From Arthrinium phaeospermum (Eukaryota > Ascomycota > Sordariomycetes > Amphisphaeriales > Apiosporaceae), in the NCBI GenBank assembly GCA_006503535.1, contig QYRS01000012.1, positions 620,001 to 684,000 on the forward strand: a DNA stretch of 64,000 nucleotides, in the 5' to 3' direction. The notes under the pieces are model-generated. The model did not search any database, was not told the origin of the DNA, and saw nothing but the letters and a program-made list of their open reading frames with translations. Of the stretch, positions 1-12,412 are shown piece by piece. The number at the start of each line of letters is the position of its first letter. The stretch's first letter is position 1. The translations under genes were made by a program, and so were the position numbers.

Positions 1-303
1 TGCTTCTCGCTTCGTTTGGGTGGCGTCAATTCTGCCAGAGACCGTAGGATAGGACCATGGGCCGTGGCAAGGGCGAGCAGGCCATGGAATCGTGTCGCTC
101 TAAAAGCTTCTTGACACTACGAGCACGCTGGGGACGAGGCCCTTGTGTAGCCTCCCCAGACCTGGTGACCCAGAATAAGACGTTCTGCTCGACGTAGCCG
201 AGCAGCCCTCATCGCCGTCGAAGAAGCATGATGGAGGGCCCTTGACTATGGTAGAGTCATCGAAGACCTTGTCACTAGCCTTGCTGAGCTCCGAGATCAT
301 TCA

Positions 304-555
304 CTACGTCCTCGCGCTCTTTTTGTGACGCTTTCTGGACGAGTCGGCGAACTCCTTCGCGAAACTGTAGACCCTGGGGGCCCACTCTGTCCGTGCATCT
401 TTCGGCGTCAAAATCAGCACGTCGCCGCCTGAACCTGTCGCTTTCCAAGATTCCATGACGCGTTTATACCATTGATCCTGTCTCATGGAGCTGGCCGAGG
501 TAACGTGGAAGTTGTCCTTGAGAATCCTGGACAGGGAAGCGAATGACTTGTCCAT
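304..555 (-). CDS. Small hypothetical protein (83 aa)
   Basis: A short single-exon reading frame begins at the ATG at 555 and ends with two adjacent stop codons (TAG at 306-304, then TGA). It is lysine/arginine-rich at its C terminus and has no signal peptide, membrane segment or domain I recognise. A good TATA-type element lies about 120 bp upstream on the same strand, which is the main support for a real gene. The frame stays open for another 66 codons after the double stop, so a longer ancestral gene that later acquired stops is possible. The earlier TTG at 591 is less likely to be the start. Function unknown. Confidence 0.3.
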   Translation of the reverse strand: MDKSFASLSRILKDNFHVTSASSMRQDQWYKRVMESWKATGSGGDVLILTPKDARTEWAPRVYSFAKEFADSSRKRHKKSART

Positions 556-676
556 GGCGATGGACGCGCGGTTGGGACTTTTGACGATCAAAACTGAGGT
601 GAATGTTTAGATTAGAAGATGACATCAAAAGTGTGGTGGTAGATGCGACTGGATGCCTGCCAGGAATGGGCGGGTC

Positions 677-682
677 TTTATA
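677..682 (-). promoter_or_regulatory. TATA-box candidate
   Basis: TATAAA on the minus strand, embedded in CCTTTATAAAGA, about 120 bp before the ATG at 555. Spacing suits a short 5' UTR. Assigned from sequence and spacing only. Confidence 0.35.
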
Positions 683-1692
683 AAGGGGCTGGGACTCAGC
701 CCCAGTGGCTGTGGCTAGCAACCAATAGCAGGGCCCCAAATGCCATAGCTCAACACTACTCGAAATGACCAATCCATTCTTCTTGGAATGGTCGTAGTAC
801 GGCTGTAAAGCTTTGTTTGGCTTCTGGATTCATTTCGATGATGTTTTGTAAGTCAAAGTCCCGCACCTGGGCGTTGGCTTGGTGCAGCATACCTTGTCCG
901 TGTTACGCTAATACCAGCTAGCCATGTTGATACTATTTGCACGTTTCTGAAGCAAACGACATAAACAAGTAGTCGAGATATGTCGCCGTAGTTACGGTCA
1001 TGAGTATGTTTACCGCTTCATAATGTGCTACCATGATTTGAGAGAGAAACAGCGGAAGCAAACTACACAATCCGGCGAAGACCTCGCCCGGTACTTGACC
1101 TTCGTTCCTTGGTACAAACACACCAAAACCAACGATTAAGAGCAAACACGCACTATTCAAGCTAGTTTTTGTTCCCGAAACATCCAACTAAGATATAACT
1201 CACCTTCAATATGACCAGATGCTCCAGATGCGGTTCCGATCCTTGCCGATGCCGAGTCCCTTATTGAGGAGCAAAGCTGCCCGGTAATCGAACCAGATTC
1301 AGTATGAAGTGGAAGGAAGATAGGAAAGTCAGTTTTCGCAGCAGTATATGGTGTGAGGTTATGAAATCCTGAATATAGTCGGCGATACTCGGGCTATACT
1401 GATCTTCGTTTCTGCCTGGGACGCTAGATACGAATCAGAGGAACAAAAGAGAATACAAATCTCTAGACTATTTGAAGTATTGGACGCTTGTCTGGTTTCT
1501 TAGTTGCAAAAGTGAAACAATAATCACCTAGACCTAGAAACCTTCCTTGATACTGTTTTTAGAATAGCCTCTTCACTGAATATGTATATCCATGCCGATA
1601 TGTGTGTACACCATCAGTCTTCGTTCCTGGGACCTCTTGATCCCGCAATTACCATCAAGAAAGGGCCCTCATACCGTGTGTCGTCAAGGATC
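683..1692. other. Unresolved stretch
   Basis: No gene that I can support. A minus-strand frame at 1187-933 encodes a hydrophobic 84-residue stretch with two or three possible membrane segments. A plausible 3' splice site sits at its upstream edge, but no upstream exon joins it without a stop, so I left it uncalled. Confidence 0.3.
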
Positions 1693-2271
1693 TTATGGCA
1701 TATAGCCGCGCCTTTTGAGCCCCGACCAGAAAGTCCCCGACCTCTCCGTACAACTATCAGGAGGACACACCTCCTTCCGATCCGCTTCACCAAAATACTG
1801 ATGCTCGTTGTAAGTCGCCCAATTTCTCGTCGACGAGCACGGTCATGCCGTCGATCAGCTCCGAGTCTCGTACTGGACGTGCCAGACTTCCCGCCGCATA
1901 CGTTTCAGTCGTGGAAAGTCTTTGCGGCATCTCTCGAGGATGCGCCGCTCCATGCGTTGCGTTGGCTCGTCAATCAAGACATAGATTGCCGCCGGGATCA
2001 GTCTGGTTCTGATTGTCGATTCGGTCAGCCAGTGAGTCGATGAGAAGGATATGAGAAAAAGAAAAGAAAAAAAGAAATCAGCGGCATTGCATACTACTCA
2101 CATGAAAAAGTAAATCCCATAGGTAAGGAAAAGGATAAAACATGTGCTAATGACCATGCATTTCAGAATGCTATAGCGACTTGTATACGGTTGGCATTCG
2201 CCATTCTTTCTGTATTCGCTCAGAGGCTTAAGATGAATAACAAGTAGAAGCATGCAATGTTGAGATGCCAT
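1693..2271 (-). CDS. Small integral membrane protein, reading frame broken
   Basis: Two exons read well: 2271-2102 and from 2008 onward, joined by a 93-nt intron (GTGAGT donor, CTGAC branch, ATCAG acceptor). The N-terminal part is about 56 residues with a strong membrane segment near its end (FILFLTYGIYFF). A basic cytoplasmic-looking segment follows (RMERRILERCRKDFPRLKRM). The frame then breaks near 1861, where a GG run would restore it if it were GGG. It breaks again at about 1815-1830 and resumes the first frame up to a TAA at 1695-1693. The residues on both sides of each break still look protein-like, so this is either a recently inactivated gene or one carrying consensus indels. I do not recognise the family. 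The plus-strand 153-codon frame over the same bases is its shadow. Confidence 0.45.
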
Positions 2272-3141
2272 TCTAAATATCTTACATAATTATGTGTGTG
2301 TAAGGCTAGTTGGTGGGCGCTATCTAGGGGTGCAATTTAGGTTCGAGAAGCCATGTTCACGTCTGCATATCAGTTGTCATCATCCTACATCATAAACGTG
2401 ATATGAACACAGGTCCTGTCTAGTACGGTTCAAGAGTACTGCTACAGCTCACATCAAGTGTCTATCTACAATATCGCCTGCCTGACTTGTATCTATGTCT
2501 CCTATTCCATCTCACCAAGCCTCTCTACTCAATGCACGGGTATTATGTTACATGGTGGACTTGGAACGCGCCGTCAGGAGAGCCTGTCGCCAGGCAGACG
2601 TTTGTGACTAGATGTTGGTGAATTATGTTGTTTATTCATGTGCAGGCACTAGAAGTGTCCCGTTACTTCACACACATTTCCGGTTGGATCGTCCCAGTAA
2701 GATCATTAGATAGAGGGCGAGGAGTCAATACATGCGTCTAAGCGCGGCGTGATGATCGCCTGTTATCGAGCTTGTAAGCCAATCTCCTCAATTGCTTTTC
2801 ACGCCAGGGCTGGGAGCTGCTTTGTGTAGCGATGGTGGTTTCCAAATGGCTTCAAGACATACAGCAGCCTCTAATAGTGGGTATCAAGTCGTATAGATTA
2901 ACATCAGACAGTGCCTTCCGACCAAAACAAAAACCTTCGAAGAGACCACTGGGCCCTTCCTGCCAGCCCCCCGGCATATATCACCGCCACCAAATTGACC
3001 AGCAACAGTTCGTAACAGTTCGTTTCGCTTGGTAACCTCTATCCCTCCCATTACGTATTATTGAGGAGCCGTTGTATAGTTCATTGTTCGTACTTGACGT
3101 TTCTTGAACTGCCAGCGTTCCCTCGTATCATGGCTTCGACA
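2272..3141. other. Intergenic, nothing recognised
   Basis: Upstream region of the membrane-protein gene and downstream region of the Zn2Cys6 gene. No credible reading frame, RNA or repeat seen. Confidence 0.4.
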
Positions 3142-5305
3142 TCAACACACCGACCACCTCATCTCTCTTGGCATTGGAGGTGACACGTTCTGCGGTGGAG
3201 ACCGTTGACGCATCTGCTGTCGCATCTGCAATCTGGCAAACAAGTCGCTCGTGCTCATCTCGAGACTTTGTTTTAGTGATGCCGAGTTCGCCCATAACTG
3301 ACCAAACTTCGCCATCAGCTGCAGAGTCCGCTCTAAGCAGGCGATGCTTCTCTCGAGGTTGTCGGACGTCGGGCCCCCGGGTCGCGATGGCAGCGGTGGT
3401 GGAAGGGGTTTGCCGTGTTCCGTGTGGGGTGGGGGAATGTTTACCCCAGCTAAAAGTAAATCTTCTGCGTCGCGAAGAACGGCAGCAAATTGGTTGGCCA
3501 TGAAAACACTCGAAGCGCGTCGTGGTAGTAGAAGCATTACTTCTGCCGCTGTGAGCAACTTCGTATATCCGATCGAGATAAGCAAGGGTATGCTCGAAGA
3601 TCAAGACACGGCCGTAGTCCGTGATGTGGGGGCCCTCGCAGACGGTGCAAGGCAATACACCAGACTGTAGCGGACTTCGAGATCAAAGAGCTCACGCATA
3701 CCCACTGGTAGCGTGCTTGGAAGGGCATCTGCCCACTCGCGCATGTCCTGGCACATCTGCCAGACAAATGATGTCGCATCGTGTATCGGCGTAGGATCTG
3801 ATTGAAATAGTATTTGGTACCATTGCGACTGTGCCCGGCGTAGTTGAAATAACAAGAAGGCCGGCTCAGAGCCCGAGAGCATCTGGCCAGTAATGGAGGC
3901 GCGCCGACTGAAGGAGGAAGGCCTCGGCCATGCGACATGTGTTGCAGTGTCAGGGAAGCAAAATGCGCGAGCATGTACCATGCTGATCGACCTGTTGCAT
4001 TGTTAGTCAAGTTCCCCTCAAGCAGGGGCTGCTGGTAGGCGCACCTGTCGAGCGAGTATACGCAGTAGAACATCTTTCGTCTCATATCCAGCATGGTCTT
4101 ATCGGGCATTTGTTCTGGGGGCGGATCCTGGTGGAAGCCCAGATCGATCACTGCACGGCATGTGAACCCGATCAAATGCCAGCTATCGAAATGTGCCGGA
4201 TCAAGCATGGAGTATTGCGTCAGCAAGATCAGTGACCTAATCTGAGCGACGTGACCCGGCATTAAGGCCCCATCGGCGTATTGGAGAGCTTCTGCCACGA
4301 AGTGTAAACCGTTGACGTAGTGCTCGTCTTGGCTTGTCTGACTCTGGGCCATGGAGCCCACGGCAAGGACCATGTAACCTAGCCAGTAGTCGTGGTCTTT
4401 GATGTATCATCATATACATCTGATCGAGAACGCTATAGAGACTTGTTTCCGAGAAAGCCGGATATAGTGAGTATATGTTGGTCATGTAATACTGCGCAAT
4501 GGCCAGCGCAGTCTGTCTCGGCGGCAGAGACCAGCTTTGAGGGTCTGGCAAAGTATCATTCGACGCGGCGGCTAGGACTAGCCGCGCGAAGGTCATGTTG
4601 CCCATGGAGGGCTCAAAATCCCTGGTGGTGGCATTGATAGACCTAGTTTATGCTGTCAGTGAATGCACAAGAGGCAGAGCGGACGACGTCTTGGCGTACA
4701 GGAAACCGAAATCAGACAGCAACGAGTTGACATCTGAGGTCTCGCGCTTTCGGGCAGCATTACGATGGATGGCTGCCCTGATAGTTGCCAGAGAATCTTT
4801 GCGCTCGGGTTCTCTCATCGGAGGCGCATCTGTCTCATGCTGAGAGACGGATGCCTTTCTGGATCGCGCATAGGCAAGGCGCCTCTCCAATTTCTCGATG
4901 CGCAACTCCAAAGCCGCAACGTAGCTGAGTCGGAGTTAGTAAATCGGTTGCATGCGAATTCTGGCTGGTGGCGTCAAACCTCCGTTCCTTGCCTCTAGCA
5001 AATTGATCATTGGCGCTTGAGCACTCGGTCTCACGGCCAGCCTTTTCGCAAGCTGTGCATGCTGGCAGTTTGCCGTCACACTACTCCGAACCAAGTCAGT
5101 CAGCAGACTCCTTTGACTCATCGTTTTCATTTCTATTCACCTTTACTTTGGCCGATCGACCTGTAGAAAATCAGCACGAGGCCCGCGTAATAAGAATCAC
5201 GAGATGTGGAATCAAAAGGACATAGATGGGCTTACATCTTGAGCAGGCAGAGACGGGGCGCGATACACGAAGTAATGGGTTGTCCGAGAAGCTTGAGCGA
5301 GGCAT
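3142..5305 (-). CDS. Zn(II)2Cys6 fungal transcription factor, frame broken in several places
   Basis: Exons by splice signals and frame: 5305-5236, 5160-5141 (20 nt), 5080-4980, 4924-4700, 4621-4045, 3991-3142. Exons 1-3 together give an N-terminal zinc cluster with the spacing C-x2-C-x6-C-x6-C-x2-C-x8-C (CSRCRSAKVKC, then CTACEKAGRETEC). A short coiled-coil linker follows, then the fungal-specific regulatory domain (DYWLGYMVLAVGS; FYCVYSLDR, with an intron right after the Arg). The frame breaks at about 4403-4415 (one extra or two missing bases). It also breaks near 3630 (GGGGG on the plus strand), 3533 and 3505 (AAAA on the plus strand). Each of the last three is repaired in principle by one more base, and together they return to the starting frame. 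A nuclear DNA-binding regulator is known for the family; the target is unknown. It may be a pseudogene or a sound gene with consensus errors. Confidence 0.7.
5141..5160 (-). other. 20-nt microexon of the zinc cluster
   Basis: Flanked by TTTTCTACAG before and GTGAAT after (minus strand). Without it, the six-cysteine cluster lacks its conserved basic spacer; with it, the frame and C-x6-C spacing are exact. It encodes part of CRSAKVKC. Confidence 0.75.
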
Positions 5306-8300
5306 TGCACGTGCGGGCGGCCGGCGGCGCGGGATCGCAGGGTCAATAACCCGAAATGCAGCAGGTGGTTGATTAACAGCTCAGCGATGTGACCTGGAGA
5401 TAGAATCGGGGTGGCGCTCTAGGGGCTCGAAGATCCTCCCTGCAAGGTCGGCGCCGATGGTTTGCTTGGATCCCTTCCAACACTGTTTTGCTCCGACGAA
5501 AGCGGTACCTGGTTTGCAGCGGCAGTTGCAAGTAGGGATGAAAAACACAGCGTCCGTGGGTCAAAGCCGGCTAAACCGAGTCGTGAGTGAGTGGGTGGGA
5601 ATGTTTGCTGATCTCGGTGACGGAAAACAGTCGCAGTCTCTAGAGTATGTATTCTAGGTTTCAACACCGGGAACAGAGCCTCACGACAGGAGCAGGTCGC
5701 AAAAGCTGGAGAGGCGGCTAAATGAAGATTAGCAAGTTGGTGGGAGAGCGGATTCTTGTCGTGACTCCACCGGCCCTCTAGCAATTCTCGCTTTCCCGTC
5801 TGACAAACCGCACTTGGGCTGGGCGCTGGGCACAATGTGATCGACCGGAAAGAGCAGCTACTTTTTAGGTGGGATAGAGGGGACGCGCCTCGGGAGATGG
5901 AGGGATGAGGGATGAGGGATAAGCAAGGTGGGGTAAGGTAATGCATCGACTCTTGAAGGCAAGGCGTGGCATGCGAGCAGCTACTGTACAGTGGCAGACA
6001 CACGCACACGGGCAGATGGGGGCGGGACGCAAGTCACCAACCCAACTCAAAATTGCTCTCCTCCAACCAGACATTTACTCATTACATGCTAGCAAGGTAC
6101 CTGGGTAGTTGGATGCGGGAGTGCGGGTACCGTTGACCAGATGGAAATAAAATAAAACAGGCCACTATACTTGCACGTGTCGGTGTATTCTACAGATTGA
6201 CAGATACCCCTTTCAAACAGAAGTCAGATGTAGATACATGAGATGTGTGTATGTAGGTATGTACAGCAGCCCAACAGCCCTGAGGCATCTGTATGTCGAG
6301 CGCTGCCCGTTTGATGCACGCTACACGCTACACACAGCCAGTCTCTTGAGTGGTATTCCGGCCAAGTCTTCCAATGATGACCTGGCACTCCAGAGACAGA
6401 GAGATGTCATACCTGGCCCCGATTAATGACGGCAATGACCGGGCCCTGAGTTCTTCCAGTCTCTAGACCTGTCCTCTCTACCCGATCTTCGGGCAGTAAG
6501 CAGAAATGCATTTGATGTACGGAGTACGCGTAGCCTGATCTGGCTACATACGTACTTACTGGCTTTGTAGTTGTCGGCGTTTACTCCGACCAATGTGCCT
6601 TAAGTCCTACCTGAGGGACATGAAGACCTCAACGATTCGACTTCAGGGCATACAATCTCGAGGTTCAGTCAAGAGACCCCTTGGGAAATGGCCCCAAGGG
6701 TTACTTTCCAAATCTGGCAGTTTCATGTTGCGAGATCGTGTTAGAAGCATTTACTAGCGCCCTTTTTCGTAGTTTGACATGTTCTCCCAAGGGACTTCTA
6801 AGATCTATCGGGCTAGCCAGGTGGGACTGTTCTAATCCTCATGAGGCGCGGTACCGATCCAATACGAGCTGAGGATATATGCGCATCAAGTACCTCGTAG
6901 GGTATCCTCACCGTCCCGTCGGGCTCATTACGCAATCGCGCTAGCAGATAGCCAAGCAAAGATGAAGTAATCTGAAGACGGCTATAAAATTGTCCCAATG
7001 TCCATCTGGAACAATCAGATCTATACTTATAGCCCGGGGTGGGGAGCAATCACGTCAGTATGTTTATACCGATGATCTCGAGGATGCAGTGGCCATGAGA
7101 GTGGTAGTACCGCGTTTTGTACGGTTTACTGTAATTGTAGCTGGATTGGGTTTTGAAACCGCCCAAATTAGCGGCCCCGACGATGAAGAAGCTATCGTCG
7201 ACTATGATTCCGCGCCAACAATTGCGAAGATTTGCCGGCCAGCCCGGCAAGGCCGTCCTCGACCTGCTTGACAGCTTGGGAAAGCGTGTCCTGTCTCCTG
7301 CGTGATCATGGAGACCATTGGGAAATTTATTCACAACTGGAATATCTCTAGCTCACGCATAGTGTAGCATGTGGAGAGGGCCAATATGGCTAGTGTATCG
7401 ATTAACGGTGAAGCAGCCTGGTAACAAATGATCAAAAGAACAAGAAAACTTTGAGGCGCCGAGGTCTCGATGCTGTCATCTCGAACTCGGTACTCCCGAG
7501 CATGAACATTTGCTGGGTTGATACCTGTATTCCACTGTTGTTGAGGCATGGAGTATTGGGCCCTCCTCCCCTAGGTAGAGCCCCGCTGGACTCCCGACGC
7601 CGCCACACAGCATTTGCAGGCGATGGGCCCCTAACGAACAGCGCGCTGCCGCGTCTTAACACGCCCCCTTTACCTAAACCGAGTAAGGGATTAATGATGA
7701 AACGCGACAAGGGCAGACAGATAAGAAGGCGGCGGCCCTAACGAGAGGGAAACGAAACAAGTGACTACATACATTCCCACGCTCGGGATATAAACTTATA
7801 CTACCTGGCAATCTAAGAGCTCCATCAAATGGAGGCGTAAAGGAGCACGAAAACGGGACCTGAATGACCAAAAAGTTGCTTGCTGAGGGGCCTGGAACCA
7901 ATGGATTTTCTAGAAGGTCTGCCTCCCAATGTACCTGCTGCAAGTTAGCGGCTGTGCCATCAAACGTCAAATCAATACCTTCTCCGCCAAGTTGATGCTC
8001 AAACTGGATTATCGGCAGTGCAGTTTTATGCTCCCTCGCATGTGTTATTCTTGGTCGATGTGACGATGAACCAGGCTTGTGCCTAGCTGCCAATCTTCCG
8101 CCTAACCTACTAAGTAGGTATTTTCAAACAACCGTGTCTCTTTTTTTCGATTGAGACAACTTGAACCGCCAATCCGCACGTGGGGCCTTGATCGACAACC
8201 TTATTGCAGGTCCTATTGCCCGCCCGACTAGAACCTTGGAAGGCTTCCATCGACAGGGGATAGCGAACATTGAAGCAAAGTACCTACCCAAGGTCCCAAG

Positions 8301-8571
8301 GTCCCAAGCCTGCCCTGCCGTATGTACAGTGCAACTGTAACAGCTGCGCGGGACGTAGATAACGATAATCCCCGCGTATTCTATCCCATAACCATCGCAT
8401 CGCATGCTTAACACCACCAATCCAGTTGATGCAACCTCGCAGCAGCAGCAACAACGACACACACACACACACACTCTCTCTCTCTCTCTCTTTCCCCTCT
8501 CTCTACCTCCCGCTTACTTTACGACTGCGCGCGACAAACCCTTTCAGCCGAAATATCACTAGAGCACACAG
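5306..8571. other. 3.3-kb divergent spacer between two transcription-factor genes
   Basis: No coding region that I can support; the short frames here are low-complexity. It holds an 8-bp inverted repeat near 6679-6702 (CCCTTGGG / CCCAAGGG) and a CA/CT microsatellite at its right end. It probably contains both promoters. Confidence 0.45.
8457..8510. repeat. CA/CT microsatellite
   Basis: An (AC)n tract runs straight into a (CT)n tract and a pyrimidine-rich stretch, about 60-115 bp before the ATG of the transcription factor at 8572. It probably lies in its core promoter or 5' UTR. Confidence 0.8.
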
Positions 8572-11500
8572 ATGGACGCCTCCGATGTGTTCCGCCATAT
8601 CGAGGGCTTAGGAACATACCAGCCGAGATTCCCGCAAGGCTACCAGCCCGGCCGCCCGACGATTGCCATTCGGGACGAACATGTGGAGGAAGATGGCTCA
8701 CATCGCATTGCGCACACCCTAACGGCATGCTGTCGTTGTCGTCAGGTTTGTGCCCTCTTTCCCCACCTAAGGGAACCTGCATCGACTCCCTGATTTTGTT
8801 TGCGACTTTTCCGAACCAGAACCAGCGGTGCTGACTCGTCCTGTGCATCATGTAGAGAAAGACGCGATGCGACCCGACGCTACCCCGCTGCCTCCCGTGC
8901 GAACGCTCCGGGTCTGTGTGCGAATACTTTGACACCACCAAGGGCAAGAAGATCAGCCGATACTATGTTGTCAAGCTCCAGGCGCGCGTGCGAGCCCTCG
9001 AGGCCGAGCTCGGCCAATACACCGACGAGGACGATTTCCCCAAGAACAGCGACGACATTGTCGGACCTGGAGGCCTGGTTCGTTTAAACGAAACGGACGA
9101 GACCCCCCGCTACCTCGGACCTTCGAGCGGCATAGCCATGACGCGGATCCTGATGGAAGAGGCCAAGCGCTACACGGACTCCCAGCACATATCGCAGCTC
9201 ATACCCGAAGTCCGAGTGCGTCGTCAAGCTGCAGTGGGTGGTCCGGGCCATATGGGCCTACGGTCGCAGTCCTTCAGCATGCCGCCCCCCATGATGACGA
9301 GGAAGAAGAGTTATCCCATGATCAGCGCTTTCCCGGCAGACAACCTTCCCAGCCGGGGCATTGCAGACAAACTGGTTGAAGTGTACTGTCAGCGTGGTAC
9401 GGCAGCTCGTACAACTCCTCTCTGCAGAGACCATGCTAACGCGCCAATTAGGACAAATCTTGACTCCGACTCTTCATGAGAACAGGCTGGCCAGTGATCT
9501 TGATGAGGTGTACAATGGAAGCCAAGACGCATACCAGCACTTTGTCATCAGAATGGTCATGGCCATTAGCATGCAGAAGCTCGATACCACCTATGCCGGG
9601 CTTGCCGACAGTTATTACCTCGCTGCTATGCAGCGTTTCGAGGAAGTCGTCCGGCCAAAGGATCTGAAGACGATCCAGTGTCTTGCTCTAATAGGGCAGT
9701 ACTCGCTGTTGACGCCGACTCGGACCTCAGTCTACTACATCATTGGCCTGGCGACAAGGATCTGCCAACAGCTAGGTCTGGCAGATGAGAAGACCATAGC
9801 CATGGGCACCGAGGACCCCCTCACCTTGGACATGCGCAGGCGGTTGAGCTGGTCCATTACAGCGATGGAGTTCGGGCTGGCCTCCAGTATGGGCCGGCCG
9901 AATGGTTTCGCGAAGAGCGATGATCTTGTTGACGTGAAGTTTTTCGAGAGCGCCAAGGACGAAAACATTACCGAACATGGCGTAATGCAAGGCCCGGACG
10001 ACGAAAAGAAGCTGATAGCAATACACTTCTGCAAGATGCGGTTGTGTCAGTCCGAGATCAAGAGAGTCTTGTATGAGATGAAGCAGCCGGAACCCAGGGA
10101 CGAGCGTCATCCCTGGTTTACGGCAATGGAGACCAAACTGGACCAGTGGCTCAACGCCTCCCCAGCAAGTCCCGCTTGGTGCAAGCCATGGTGAGCATTC
10201 AACCAAGCCAACACTGCCCTGCTTGACAGTTCAGTATCGCTAATCGTCGTACAGGTTTACTGGGAAATATCACACAATGATCATTTCACTTCACAGGCCG
10301 TCGCCTCAGGTCCCAAAGCCGTCCAGTAGGTCGGCCAACAAGTGTTTCGACTCTGCCGCCTTCATCATCAACCTATCCAGCAAGCAGATGATGGCGGCTG
10401 CAGTCGACATTACGTGGATGTTCGTCTTCACCTTATACATGGCACTCAACACCATACTATGGTGCGTTGCTGCGTATTCTGATGTCCGCGGCGCGCACTC
10501 CAGGGAGGAAGTTGAGGAACTCGTCAATGTGGCGCTTGATATACTGGATCAGTGCGCTGAGCGTTGGCCCGGGATAAGCGCTGCATCTGAACTGTACTCT
10601 ACATTCTCGAGAGCCTGTCTTCTGAGCTACGAGGCCAGAAACACCCCAGTTCTGTCGGCGTCTAGTACTTTTGGAACACCATCCTCTCAGCAGGATACGA
10701 ACTCGCCATCGACCTCTGACAATTCCAGTGCGACGACAGTGTCCAGGCAGGCTGCCACGAATGGAGTGCCGGCCTTCAACCCTCCGCAGTTTGGCTACGT
10801 GTTTGACACTGCGCCAGAGCCAGTCAGCTTCGACAATCCTTTCGCCGGGCAGCCAACGTTCCGTTCCAACTCCATCTTTCATAACCCGGCCCCCAGTGAT
10901 CCTCCTGGCCGGCGCTTCAGCTATTTCCCTCCGGATTTCACCCAATCAAACGAGAACCTGCTGCTGGAAGAATCCACGCCTCCCGAGTCGGACACCAACG
11001 CATCTCCTCCTCTCATGTCGCCCCCACATCACCTTCCCACCCCACCCGAGTCTGTTCCTCCTGGTGCTGGCGCTACCCCTATCATGTCAACACCCATAAT
11101 GCCCACGTCCACCATGGCCACACCCAACATAGCGCATGCGTCTCCGGTTAATGTGCCACAGAACCACTCGATGGGCCAGCCTCAACAGCAGCAGCAGCAA
11201 CATCAGAACCAACAGCAGCAACGAAATGCATTCACGATACCTCCTCTACCACATCATAATCACCACCCGCAAGGTCAAAGGCCACTACCACAGCCGACGA
11301 CCGTCACGGACTGGTTCAACCCACCCCCGCCCTTCATTTCTCCATACACGTTTGGCGGGATGAACAGCGACTACTGGGCGCCTTCTAACAACCCGAATGG
11401 ACTGGGTGTCATGGGATTGGGCGATACGCAGATGCACAACATGCCGCCAGAGCGGCAGGGCAGCCTGAGCGTGGCTCAGCAGGTGGAGTTGATGGGCGTT

Positions 11501-11614
11501 CTCGAAAACGAGGGCATGACGGACATCGATACCTATCTTAGCCTCGGAGGCATGGGCTACGGCAATGACATGAGGAGCAACGGGACATCTGGCATGAGCT
11601 GGGCTGGCCAGTGA
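8572..11614 (+). CDS. Zn(II)2Cys6 transcription factor (Gal4-type), about 937 aa
   Basis: Exons 8572-8745, 8856-9396, 9452-10190 and 10255-11614 join in frame with normal GT-AG ends. The zinc cluster is split by intron 1 (ACCRCRQ | RKTRCD..RCLPCERSGSVC) and has C-x2-C-x6-C-x6-C-x2-C-x6-C spacing. A leucine/valine heptad stretch follows (VVKLQARVRALEAELGQY), suited to dimerisation. Then comes the fungal regulatory domain, with DMRRRLSWSITAMEF near the point where such domains are best conserved. The last exon adds about 300 residues of Pro/Ser/Gln-rich disordered sequence with a glutamine run, a likely activation region. It acts in the nucleus as a DNA-binding regulator; I cannot name its pathway. 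It is divergent from the broken factor at 3.1-5.3 kb. Confidence 0.88.
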
Positions 11615-12412
11615 GAACCGGCTGAGCCATGGGAATTTTTTGATATTTGCGCCCTTTGGGAAACGCGGCGCTGGCGCAAAGGTGACGACTCGTTATGACC
11701 CTCTCCTTTTGGGCATTATTTCTTTGGGCTTTGGGGTTACGTAGATACCATTTGTCTCGTTATTTCCGTGCATATTTGTACCTGGAGGATTTCCGTTGAT
11801 CTATTACTACCACAATATCCAACTTGTTCCAATAGCTGGAAACCGCATTGCCAAAACACTGGTTGATCCAGTTGCTTGCCTCCACTAATGACATCAAACT
11901 TGATATGTACAACACCAAAAGTTCACACTTATTATTCGATTCGATACAAACCAGTTGCGGTATAAGTTGACGAAAAGAGTTACTTGTTCCGGGGCTTGGC
12001 GGCAGGCGACTGCGGCCAACAGCCAGTGCTATGCAGCCAACGGCCTTGGACCTACCCCGCTCGCTGTTGGTTCCATTGCTTTTGCTGACGGTGTTGGTGC
12101 GGCGCAGCCTGGGCGGGAGCCGCAGCTCCTCCCTCTCGTGCAGCCTGAAGGCGTCGTTAATGGGGTTCAGGCTACGACATACGTACAATGCAGCGCTAGC
12201 TTGCTTGTTCTGACCTAGGGAATCGGCCCTAACACCGGGGCGGCCCTCCCGGCTGGCTATGTCGGTTCAGCCTCCAAGGGAGGATTGATTACTAAAAGCG
12301 AGGGCCAACGATATATCCGCATATACAAATGATTGCGAGCCCATGGGGTTGGGTTCGACACTGTTACTCTTCCAGGATATATCCGACAAATATCTGACCT
12401 TGTTTTGAAAAT
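11615..12412. other. Intergenic, nothing recognised
   Basis: 3' flank of the regulator and promoter of the monooxygenase. The frames present here overlap each other on both strands and show no domain. Confidence 0.4.

Noticed and set aside
1582..2043. 153-codon plus-strand frame
   Set aside because: Arg/Ser/Pro-rich; it is the complement of the minus-strand membrane-protein exons.
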